Part shown: one piece after another, positions 16,275 through 23,293 of the stretch
Layout: each line of letters opens with the position of its first letter
Numbering within the stretch: the stretch's first letter is position 1
NCBI GenBank assembly: GCA_002707645.1
Contig: PANN01000002.1
Span: 37,863 to 72,635 of the forward strand
From: Fidelibacterota bacterium
GTDB lineage: Bacteria; Fidelibacterota; Marinisomatia; SCGC-AAA003-L08; D37C17
Direction of reading: 5' to 3'
Length of the DNA stretch: 34,773 bases
Translations under genes and position numbers: made by a program
Notes under the pieces: model-generated
Told to the model about the DNA's origin: nothing
The model's input: only the letters and a program-made list of their open reading frames with translations
The model's database searches: none

Positions 16275-16992
16275 TAAAGTATTAGCATTAATTCTTGCAG
16301 CAGGTAGAGGAACAAGAATGAAATCTGAAATTCCTAAACCTCTTAATTTAGTTTACAATAAACCTATAATATCTTGGATTATTAATTCTTTTAAAAAAGA
16401 AAACATTGATATTGGACTTATAATTAATCCAAAAGATGAAGACCATTTTAAAGATTATAAAAATCAAGTTAATTTTATATATCAAAAACATCCAAGAGGC
16501 ACTGGACATGCTGTAATCCAGGCTAAAAAAATCATTAATAAATATAATAGTACTTTTGTATTTGTTGGTGATAGTCCTTTTGTAAACAAGCATATTATTT
16601 CTAGAATGTATAATTCACACTTAGAGAATAAGTCGCATTGTACTATTTTAAGTTCAAATTTTATTGAAAAAAAATTTCCATATGCTAGAATTATTAGAAA
16701 AAATAAATCAATCATTAAAGTTATAGAGCAAAAAGATGCTACTGATTTAGAGTTGAAAATAGATGAATTATTTTGTTCACATTATTTATTTGAATCTAAA
16801 CTTTTGTTAGATTATCTTAATTGTCTGAAGCCTCATAAAAATAATAATGAAATCTATTTAACTGATATTTTAAATCATATTTTATTAAATAAAAAAAATA
16901 TTAATTCTATTATTATTAAAGATTGGAAGTCTCTTGTTGGATTAAATACTAAGGAAGATATATCTTGGATAGAATCACAAAAGATAAACTAG
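16264..16992 (+). CDS. GlmU-like sugar-1-phosphate nucleotidyltransferase
   Basis: Nucleotidyltransferase of 242 residues matching only the N-terminal pyrophosphorylase domain of GlmU. LILAAGRGTRMKSEIPKPL is the nucleotide-binding loop with the catalytic Arg and Lys. KHPRGTGHAVIQA is the uridine-contact motif of GlmU-type enzymes, and FVGDSPFV carries the metal-binding Asp. The left-handed beta-helix acetyltransferase domain of full GlmU is absent, so this is a dedicated sugar-1-phosphate uridylyl (or other nucleotidyl) transferase. Since galactokinase follows with a 28-bp overlap and no galactose-1-phosphate uridylyltransferase (GalT) is seen, it probably activates the kinase product (Gal-1-P or GalNAc-1-P) directly with UTP. 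That pairing is inference. Confidence 0.85.
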   Translation: MNHNKVLALILAAGRGTRMKSEIPKPLNLVYNKPIISWIINSFKKENIDIGLIINPKDEDHFKDYKNQVNFIYQKHPRGTGHAVIQAKKIINKYNSTFVFVGDSPFVNKHIISRMYNSHLENKSHCTILSSNFIEKKFPYARIIRKNKSIIKVIEQKDATDLELKIDELFCSHYLFESKLLLDYLNCLKPHKNNNEIYLTDILNHILLNKKNINSIIIKDWKSLVGLNTKEDISWIESQKIN

Positions 16993-18140
16993 TATCTGAT
17001 TACAAAAAAATATTTTTTAATAAATTTAAAACTTACCCTGATATCATTAGCATTGCGCCAGGGAGAGTGAATATTATTGGAGAACATACTGATTATAATT
17101 TTGGTTTAGCAATCCCTACAGCTATTAATAAATGGATTATTACAATGATATCAGATAGGAATGATAATCAATTTAATATTCATTCAGTTAATTATGATAA
17201 AATGATATCGTTTTCATTTAACGATTTAACAAAATCTGATGAGCTCTGGGAGAAGTACATAAAGTCAACTATTTATATTGTAAATAAAAAATATAAATTA
17301 AATAATGGGTTTGATATGTTGATAGGAGGAAATATTCCTATTGGTTTTGGTATGTCAAGTTCTGCTGCATTAGAAGTCTCCATTGTTTCGGCTATATTAG
17401 ATAAATATTGTGATAAATATGATCAGTATGAAATTTTAAAAATTTGCAATGTAGTTGAAAAAGAAATACTAGGTATTCAAAGTGGAATATTAGATCAGTA
17501 TGCTTCAATTTTTTCTAAAAATAAAAAATTTTTGCTGATCGATTTTAATAGTAATACTCATGAATATTTTGATTCAAATATTAAAAATTGTTCTTGGGTT
17601 TTAGTGAATAGTATGATTTCAAGAGATTTAGTTAGTTCAGATTATAATATTAGAGTTTTAGAATGTAATGAGGGATTAGATTTAATTAATAAATTAAAAA
17701 ATGAAAAAACATCTTTCAATAAATTATCATTAGATGATATAGAATTAGTAAAAAAAAACAAGAAGCTTTATTGCAGATTACTTCATTTTTATTACGAAAA
17801 CAAAAGAGTTAGAAGTATGAAAAAAGAAATCTCAAATGGAAATAAATATAATGTAGGACAGTTGCTTTTAGAATCTCATTTTAGTTTATCAAAAAGATAT
17901 GAAGTTAGTTGTAGAGAAATTGATACAATTATTTCCATGTCAAAAAAACATCCTGGTTTTTATGGTGGTCGAATCATGGGTGGAGGTTTTGGAGGATGTA
18001 CAATTAATTTAGTAGAGAATAATTTAAAAAAAGATTTTATTTCATATATAAAAAATGAGTTTTATAAAAAATTTGAATATAATATTAAAGTAGAAGAGGT
18101 TTTTTTTTCAGAAGGTCTTGATGTTTTAACAGATTTATAA
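16965..18140 (+). CDS. galK: Galactokinase
   Basis: GHMP-family sugar kinase of 391 residues, normal for GalK. APGRVNIIGEHTDYNFG near residue 28 is the galactokinase signature. GNIPIGFGMSSSAALEVS near residue 120 is the ATP-binding loop. SGILDQYAS holds the catalytic Asp177. GGRIMGGGFGGCTINLV near residue 330 is the C-terminal GHMP motif. It phosphorylates galactose, or possibly N-acetylgalactosamine in a salvage variant, at C1. The start ATG is inside the preceding gene (28-bp overlap) and the stop TAA shares one base with the next ATG, so it is embedded in the coupled operon. No galE or galT accompanies it in the window. Confidence 0.93.
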   Translation: MDRITKDKLVSDYKKIFFNKFKTYPDIISIAPGRVNIIGEHTDYNFGLAIPTAINKWIITMISDRNDNQFNIHSVNYDKMISFSFNDLTKSDELWEKYIKSTIYIVNKKYKLNNGFDMLIGGNIPIGFGMSSSAALEVSIVSAILDKYCDKYDQYEILKICNVVEKEILGIQSGILDQYASIFSKNKKFLLIDFNSNTHEYFDSNIKNCSWVLVNSMISRDLVSSDYNIRVLECNEGLDLINKLKNEKTSFNKLSLDDIELVKKNKKLYCRLLHFYYENKRVRSMKKEISNGNKYNVGQLLLESHFSLSKRYEVSCREIDTIISMSKKHPGFYGGRIMGGGFGGCTINLVENNLKKDFISYIKNEFYKKFEYNIKVEEVFFSEGLDVLTDL

Positions 18141-19585
18141 TGATAAAGTTTACGAACTTTATTAAGTTACGAATGATGATAAATATAAAAAAAATAATAG
18201 TATTAATTTTGTGTGGATTAATTTTTGCAGAATCTAAACAGATTTATGCAACAATTCAGATGATGGATCAGGTAATGATTTTGGACGCAGAAAATTTAGA
18301 AATTAGCCAAAGTATAAATACTGATTTTATGGAAGATTCACAGTGTCCAAATTTAAATAATGAAAATGATTGTTTACTCTCCAGTAGTTGTGAGTGGATG
18401 ATGGGTGAATGCATGGAAAGTATGTTAGGAGGTCTTGATGTACCTCATTTTGTTACTCTAGATGAATTAAATGGATATTGGTTTATTACTGCAATAGCAT
18501 CTGGTTTTATTGCTCAATATTCTTTACTTGATAATACATTTATAGACTCTTACTTTGTTGGTGATGCACCAGCATTAATTGCAATTGATTCTATAAATCA
18601 AGTTATATATTGCACAACTGTTGGAATGATGTTTATGGACAGTATGAACGGTATGATGCCTAGCTTAGAGTCAAATACTATCCAAGTATTAAATTATTCA
18701 CCAATAGGATTATCTCAATCAATAAATCAAGAATATATTATTGATTCTACAGCACCTCATGGTATAGCTATTAATGAAGATGGAACAGAAATATATACGG
18801 CAAGTAATACAGCTGATTGGATTTATAAAATAAATACTCAAAATGGTGAGATATTAGGGGTTCCTATGGATCAGAATGTAAATAACACGCCTGATTTAAT
18901 AATGCAAAGATTAAAACCAATACAATGTTTATCTACAGGTAATAGATTATTTATCAGTTGTTCTGCTGGCAATTGGATTAATCCTTCTACACAAGAAACA
19001 ACAGTAATTGAAGGAAAACTCCAAATGTGGAATTCAGATTCAATGGAGCTTATTGATACAATAGATTTAGGTGAGTATTCATCACCATGGCATATTGTAA
19101 AATCCCCTTTAGATCAGATTATTTATGTTGTATTAGGAGGAAGCGACACCTACGAAACAGAAGGCCTTGCATCGATATCATATGAAAATGATAACCTTTC
19201 TATTAATTGGATAACAAATAATTCTTCTTTTGATACTTTACATGGTGTAGATGTTTCCGCAGATGGTCAAAAAATTTATGTATCTGGTAGAGGCGATGGA
19301 AATATTCATATTTTTGATTATAATGGAAATTATATTGAAAATATATTTTTAGGACAAATGACAATGCTTGGAGGGATAGCTGTAGAAAAAAAAGATTTAC
19401 CTATCATTGGAGATATTAATAATGATTTAAATATAAATATTTCAGATATTATAAATTTGGTAGATATAGTTTTATATCCAACGATGTCTCATCCATATCA
19501 AGTTTATGCCTCAGATTTTAATCAAAATGAGTCAATTAATATTTTTGATATAATATTGTTAGTTGAAAATATTTTATCAAATTAA
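18140..19585 (+). CDS. Secreted beta-propeller (YVTN-like) protein with dockerin
   Basis: Exported protein of 481 residues from the first ATG; starts at 18173 or 18176 (MMINIKKIIVLILCGLIFAE) would give a more normal signal peptide. The central part (about 35-400) has repeated blades of the YVTN/lactonase-like propeller type, for example HGIAINEDGTEIYTASNTAD and GVDVSADGQKIYVSGRGDG. A Cys module near 18332-18415 (four Cys with CEW) interrupts the first blades. The C-terminal 60 residues are a dockerin type I-like pair (GDINNDLNINISDIINLVDI, then SDFNQNESINIFDIILLVEN). It follows galK by a TAATG overlap and precedes PhoX by another. The function is unknown: propellers of this sort bind or scaffold rather than show obvious catalysis. 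Confidence 0.78.
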   Translation: MIKFTNFIKLRMMINIKKIIVLILCGLIFAESKQIYATIQMMDQVMILDAENLEISQSINTDFMEDSQCPNLNNENDCLLSSSCEWMMGECMESMLGGLDVPHFVTLDELNGYWFITAIASGFIAQYSLLDNTFIDSYFVGDAPALIAIDSINQVIYCTTVGMMFMDSMNGMMPSLESNTIQVLNYSPIGLSQSINQEYIIDSTAPHGIAINEDGTEIYTASNTADWIYKINTQNGEILGVPMDQNVNNTPDLIMQRLKPIQCLSTGNRLFISCSAGNWINPSTQETTVIEGKLQMWNSDSMELIDTIDLGEYSSPWHIVKSPLDQIIYVVLGGSDTYETEGLASISYENDNLSINWITNNSSFDTLHGVDVSADGQKIYVSGRGDGNIHIFDYNGNYIENIFLGQMTMLGGIAVEKKDLPIIGDINNDLNINISDIINLVDIVLYPTMSHPYQVYASDFNQNESINIFDIILLVENILSN

Positions 19586-20931
19586 TGAGTATTTCACGTA
19601 GAGATTTTATAAAAAATATTTCAATCGTCACAATTGGATTAACTTCATTCTCAAGATTACTGTCTTCAACATCAATTTTATTGAGTCCTAGCTCATTAAA
19701 CTTAATAAAAGATCCAAAAGGTGTCCTTAATTTACCCGAAGAATTTTCATATTCAATCCTATCAAAGTTAAATGATAAAATGGATGATGGATTAAATGTT
19801 CCAGATAAAGCAGATGGAATGGGTTGTTTTAAAATAGATGATGATCATGTTGTATTGGTTAGAAATCATGAAATTGGTCATATCCCATTATTAGGCAATG
19901 CTTTTAGATTAAAAAACCCCTATGGTAAAAAAATGAAAAGGTATATTAAAAAGAAAAGTAATTATTTTTACGATTCTTCCTTAAATAAAACCGAATGTTT
20001 TGGTGGAACTACATCCTTAACTTATAACATTAAAACTAAAAAAGTGATTAATCAGCATTTAAGTTTAGCAGGAACTTTAGTTAATTGTTCAGGAGGAAAA
20101 ACACCTTGGGGAACATGGATATCTTGTGAAGAAACTGTTAAATCAAAAGAAGGTAAGATATTAAAAAATCATGGTTACAACTTTGAAGTATTTCCAAGTT
20201 CAAAAAATAAATTAACAAAAGCTATTCCATTAAAAGAAATGGGAAGATTTAGGCATGAGGCTGTAGCTTTTGATCTAAATAAAGGGTATGTTTATCAAAC
20301 AGAAGATAGAGAAGATGGTTTATTTTATCGATTTATTCCTAAAGTTAAGAATAATTTAAAAAAAGGTGGAAAACTCCAAGCCTTGTCTTTATCAGATTTT
20401 AGAAAACCTGATTGTAGGAATTGGAAAAATGAAACATTTAAAGTTGGTAAATCATATCAATGCGAATGGATTGATTTAAACGAGGTAGAATCACCTCAAG
20501 ATGATTTAAGAAAAAGAGGCAGAAGTAAAGGGTGTGCTATTTTTGCTAGGGGTGAAGGAATGTGGTATGCCGATGACTATGTTTATTTTGTTGCTACTAC
20601 AGGAGGTAAAAATAAATATGGACAAATTTGGAGGTATTTAAATAATAAAATCGAATTGTTTTATGAATCAAAAAATAAAAAAACAATGTATAAGCCTGAT
20701 AATATCACTATAGCTCCATGGGGCGATATAATTGTATGTGAAGATGGAAGAGGTCATGATAGATTAATTGGTATTAAACCAGATGGAAAAACGTATGTTC
20801 TAGCTGAAAATATTTTAAATACATCAGAGCTTGCAGGTATAGTTTTTTCACCGGATGAAAAAATATTATTTCTTAATATTTATAAACCAACAATGACTCT
20901 TGCTATTGAGGGTCCTTGGAATCAACTGTAA
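19585..20931 (+). CDS. PhoX-like (DUF839) alkaline phosphatase, Tat-exported
   Basis: Protein of 448 residues of the PhoX/DUF839 family. A twin-arginine signal, SRRDFIKN, opens the protein, so export is folded, via Tat. Family features are VLVRNHEIGH near residue 90, CSGGKTPWGTWISCEET near 170, GRFRHEAVAFDLNKGYVYQT near 220, and ELAGIVFSPDEKILFLNIY with EGPW at the end. PhoX enzymes are Ca/Fe phosphomonoesterases common in marine bacteria. Some DUF839 proteins have no proven activity, so this is a family-level call. The start overlaps the propeller stop by one base (TAATG), and it is the last of the seven overlapping genes. Downstream genes begin after 23 bp. Confidence 0.88.
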   Translation: MSISRRDFIKNISIVTIGLTSFSRLLSSTSILLSPSSLNLIKDPKGVLNLPEEFSYSILSKLNDKMDDGLNVPDKADGMGCFKIDDDHVVLVRNHEIGHIPLLGNAFRLKNPYGKKMKRYIKKKSNYFYDSSLNKTECFGGTTSLTYNIKTKKVINQHLSLAGTLVNCSGGKTPWGTWISCEETVKSKEGKILKNHGYNFEVFPSSKNKLTKAIPLKEMGRFRHEAVAFDLNKGYVYQTEDREDGLFYRFIPKVKNNLKKGGKLQALSLSDFRKPDCRNWKNETFKVGKSYQCEWIDLNEVESPQDDLRKRGRSKGCAIFARGEGMWYADDYVYFVATTGGKNKYGQIWRYLNNKIELFYESKNKKTMYKPDNITIAPWGDIIVCEDGRGHDRLIGIKPDGKTYVLAENILNTSELAGIVFSPDEKILFLNIYKPTMTLAIEGPWNQL

Positions 20932-20954
20932 AATCATATTAAATTAGAATAATT

Positions 20955-21155
20955 ATGGATAATAAGAAAATAGAAGTAAAGATACAATCAAGTTGGCAGT
21001 ATTATCTAGATGTAATAAAAAAAAAGTTAATTAAGCCAATATTAGGTATTTTAATTCTTTTGGGAGTTTTATATATAGGTTTTTATATTTTATTATTTTT
21101 ATTGCTTTTTTTTGGTATACGCTATTTTGTTAATAACCTTAAAAGAAAAATATAA
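20955..21155 (+). CDS. Small membrane protein of unknown function
   Basis: Protein of 66 residues: a basic N-terminal helix (about 1-28), then a long hydrophobic stretch (about 29-57, ILGILILLGVLYIGFYILLF) and a basic tail. It is likely a single- or double-span inner membrane protein. I do not recognise a family. It is in the same direction as PhoX and the SRPBCC gene, with 23-bp and 8-bp gaps, consistent with one transcript. No Shine-Dalgarno is visible. Confidence 0.6.
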   Translation: MDNKKIEVKIQSSWQYYLDVIKKKLIKPILGILILLGVLYIGFYILLFLLLFFGIRYFVNNLKRKI

Positions 21156-21163
21156 TAATTACA

Positions 21164-21664
21164 ATGCATAACTTTCATTGGTCAGTTAGAAGTCGTTTAG
21201 ATGTTCAAGATACTCCATTAAAAATATGGGAAGTGATTTCAACAAAATCAAATTTAGAATTATTTCATCCTTTTTGTGATAAAAACCCCGTATCAAAATG
21301 GCCAGGTCAAAATTCATCAGATACAATTTATTATTATAGTGGACTAGTTCTTCAAAGAAAACTAGTTCATTGGGATGATAATGTAGGTTATGATTTATTT
21401 ATTGGTAAAAAAGATAGTCCACAGTCTTTTGTTTCATGGAGAATTGAAGATTTTGGTGATAGTTCATCTTTGATAGTATCAATTTATCCTTATATGTATA
21501 ATTCAGGAAGTAAACTTATTAACTGTATACCATTTTATTTTTTTATTAGACCAATGATACAAAAATATATTAATAGCGTTATGGCTGGTTTAGAGTATTA
21601 TATTGAAACAGGAAAAGTGGTGTCAAAAAACCAATTTGGAACGCATAGTTTTTTTTCTAATTAA
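21164..21664 (+). CDS. SRPBCC/START-like domain protein
   Basis: Protein of 166 residues with the layout of the SRPBCC (polyketide cyclase/START-like) fold. The N-terminal strand WSVRSRLDVQDTPLKIWEVI is followed by a helix-like NLELFHPFC segment, then a run of beta strands (IYYYSGLVLQRKLVHWDD, FVSWRIEDFG, SLIVSIYPYM) and a long C-terminal helix (MIQKYINSVMAGLEYYI). Such proteins bind hydrophobic ligands or act in aromatic or lipid chemistry; no specific ligand can be named. It converges with the DUF4174 lipoprotein gene by 8 bp. Confidence 0.7.
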   Translation: MHNFHWSVRSRLDVQDTPLKIWEVISTKSNLELFHPFCDKNPVSKWPGQNSSDTIYYYSGLVLQRKLVHWDDNVGYDLFIGKKDSPQSFVSWRIEDFGDSSSLIVSIYPYMYNSGSKLINCIPFYFFIRPMIQKYINSVMAGLEYYIETGKVVSKNQFGTHSFFSN

Positions 21665-22097
21665 TTTTTTTTGCTTCTCTAATCCTCATAGGCATAGAAT
21701 CAACTTTAGATAATATTTTGTCAATAATAATATCTGAGGGGTAAGTTTTTTTTATTGATCCATCTTTCCCAATTAGAATATATTTATGCTGTTTATTAAT
21801 ATTTTTTATTTTTTTTGTAATTGATTTATGAAATTTATCGTTCATTAAAGTATTGTTAATAAACGAATTATTATCTTTTATTAAAAGAATTAAGATATCA
21901 CGTTCTTCAAATTTCAAAGAAAATTTATTAAGTTTTTTTGTCGCTTGTTTTTTGTCGTCAATTATGATAAGAATACGATTTTTCCACTTGAAATAGTTTA
22001 TATTTTCAATTTTTTTTTTTGGAGTATTTTTTTTTATGTTATTAATAATAGGTATACATCCAGTAATAAATAATATAATTATTAAAAAAAATTTCAT
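21657..22097 (-). CDS. DUF4174-like lipoprotein
   Basis: Protein of 146 residues. It has a lipoprotein signal with lipobox ITGC (Cys14). The rest matches the DUF4174 family layout: WKNRILIIIDD opens the fold, FEERDILILLI follows, then the hallmark KYILIGKDGSIKKTYPSD and DSMPMRIREA near the end. The fold is thioredoxin-like without the CxxC pair; the function is unknown. It lies directly downstream of the SMR exporter gene (stop and start adjacent), so it is co-transcribed with it. Confidence 0.8.
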   Translation of the reverse strand: MKFFLIIILFITGCIPIINNIKKNTPKKKIENINYFKWKNRILIIIDDKKQATKKLNKFSLKFEERDILILLIKDNNSFINNTLMNDKFHKSITKKIKNINKQHKYILIGKDGSIKKTYPSDIIIDKILSKVDSMPMRIREAKKIN

Positions 22098-22424
22098 CTA
22101 ATTCAAGTTTTTTGAAAATATATTTAAAATTATAACACCCAAACCAATTAAGCTAATCCCAATTATTGATCCAAAATCTAAGGTTTGATTAAATCTAAAG
22201 TATCCAATTATTGATAAAAGACATATACCAATTCCTGACCAAATAGCATATGTTATACCTATCGGTATTTCTTTTAATGTTAAAGATAAAAAATAGAAAG
22301 TAAAACTATATCCAATAAATGTGATTATTGATGGTATTAATCGTGTAAAACCTTGACTTTCTTTAAGTGATGATGTGGCTATAACTTCTGCAACAATCGC
22401 AATTGATAAGTAAATCCATTTCAT
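22098..22424 (-). CDS. SMR family small multidrug exporter
   Basis: Protein of 108 residues with four transmembrane helices, standard for EmrE-like small multidrug resistance proteins. AEVIATSSLKESQGFTRL in helix 1 holds the essential membrane Glu (position 13), and GITYAIWSGIGICLLSIIGY is the helix 3 signature. The family exports quaternary ammonium compounds or guanidinium as a proton antiporter; the subgroup (EmrE versus Gdx) cannot be assigned with confidence. The DUF4174 lipoprotein follows immediately. Confidence 0.92.
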   Translation of the reverse strand: MKWIYLSIAIVAEVIATSSLKESQGFTRLIPSIITFIGYSFTFYFLSLTLKEIPIGITYAIWSGIGICLLSIIGYFRFNQTLDFGSIIGISLIGLGVIILNIFSKNLN

Positions 22425-22494
22425 TTTCAGCCTTTAAATAAGTTTAGAATTTATATAATGAAAATTATAATCTATTATAAAATATAAAAAAACA

Positions 22495-22527
22495 AAAAAA
22501 CCCTCATTTAAAATTTGAGGGTTTTTT
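22495..22527 (-). terminator. Rho-independent terminator after tRNA-Phe
   Basis: A 12-bp stem made of an A6/T6 outer part and ccctca/tgaggg inner part encloses a 9-nt loop. On the minus strand it lies 8 bp after the 3' end of tRNA-Phe and ends in a T run, so it should terminate that transcript and insulate the SMR gene. It is symmetric and may act in both directions. Confidence 0.82.
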
Positions 22528-22535
22528 AATAATTG

Positions 22536-22608
<73 letters not shown>

Positions 22609-22657
22609 ACTAACAAAAAAATCTATATAAAGTAATTATATAGGTACTTAAATTATA

Positions 22658-23278
22658 ATGATGAAAGTGGTTATTGCAACACATAATAAAGATAAACTTA
22701 AAGAATTAAAAAAAGGTCTTATTAAATTAGGTATTGAATTGCTTGATTTATCATCATTTCCCGAAATTGGCGAGATAGTTGAAGATGGTGAAACTCTTAA
22801 AGAAAATGCTTTTATTAAAGCACGAGAAGTATTTAAAAAAACTGGTTTGCCTTCATTGGCAGATGATACTGGCCTAGAAGTGGATGCTCTTGGAGGAAAA
22901 CCTGGTGTTTATACTGCAAGATTTGCAGGTGAAAATTGTTCATATTTAGATAATGTAAATAAAATGCTTGATGTAATGAAAAATATTAAAGCTAATGATA
23001 GATCAGCTGTATTTAAAACTGTAATGACATTTGTCGACGATAAAACGGAACTTTTTTCAATTGGTGAAGTAAAAGGTATGATAGCCTCGGAAAAGAAAGG
23101 TCTTGGAGGTTTCGGTTATGATTCCATATTTTATGTGGTGAACGAAGGAAAAACATTTGCTGAAATGTCTATAAAAAAGAAAAATATTATATCTCATAGA
23201 GGTAAAGCGATTAAAAATTTAATCCCTAAAATTGAGTCTTACATTAAGGCTGATACAAATACAAAGGAGTCTGCCTAG
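22658..23278 (+). CDS. rdgB: XTP/dITP diphosphatase (RdgB/HAM1)
   Basis: Protein of 206 residues matching the RdgB/HAM1 family, which removes non-canonical purine nucleoside triphosphates. VVIATHNKDKLKELKKGL at the N-terminus binds substrate, SLADDTGLEVDALGG holds the general base Asp, GVYTARFAGE follows, and LGGFGYDSIFYV near residue 148 is the nucleotide-recognition motif. The start is ATG 22658 or 22661. It lies 49 bp after the start of the divergent tRNA gene. The giant sprA frame begins 15 bp after its stop and in the same reading frame, so only the TAG at 23276-23278 separates the two. Confidence 0.94.
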   Translation: MMKVVIATHNKDKLKELKKGLIKLGIELLDLSSFPEIGEIVEDGETLKENAFIKAREVFKKTGLPSLADDTGLEVDALGGKPGVYTARFAGENCSYLDNVNKMLDVMKNIKANDRSAVFKTVMTFVDDKTELFSIGEVKGMIASEKKGLGGFGYDSIFYVVNEGKTFAEMSIKKKNIISHRGKAIKNLIPKIESYIKADTNTKESA

Positions 23279-23293
23279 CGTCCCACTGCTAAG

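Noticed and set aside
22609-22657. TATAAT-like hexamers between tRNA-Phe and rdgB as divergent promoters
   Set aside because: Several A/T-only hexamers fit equally well and no -35 element at 16-18 bp can be picked out.
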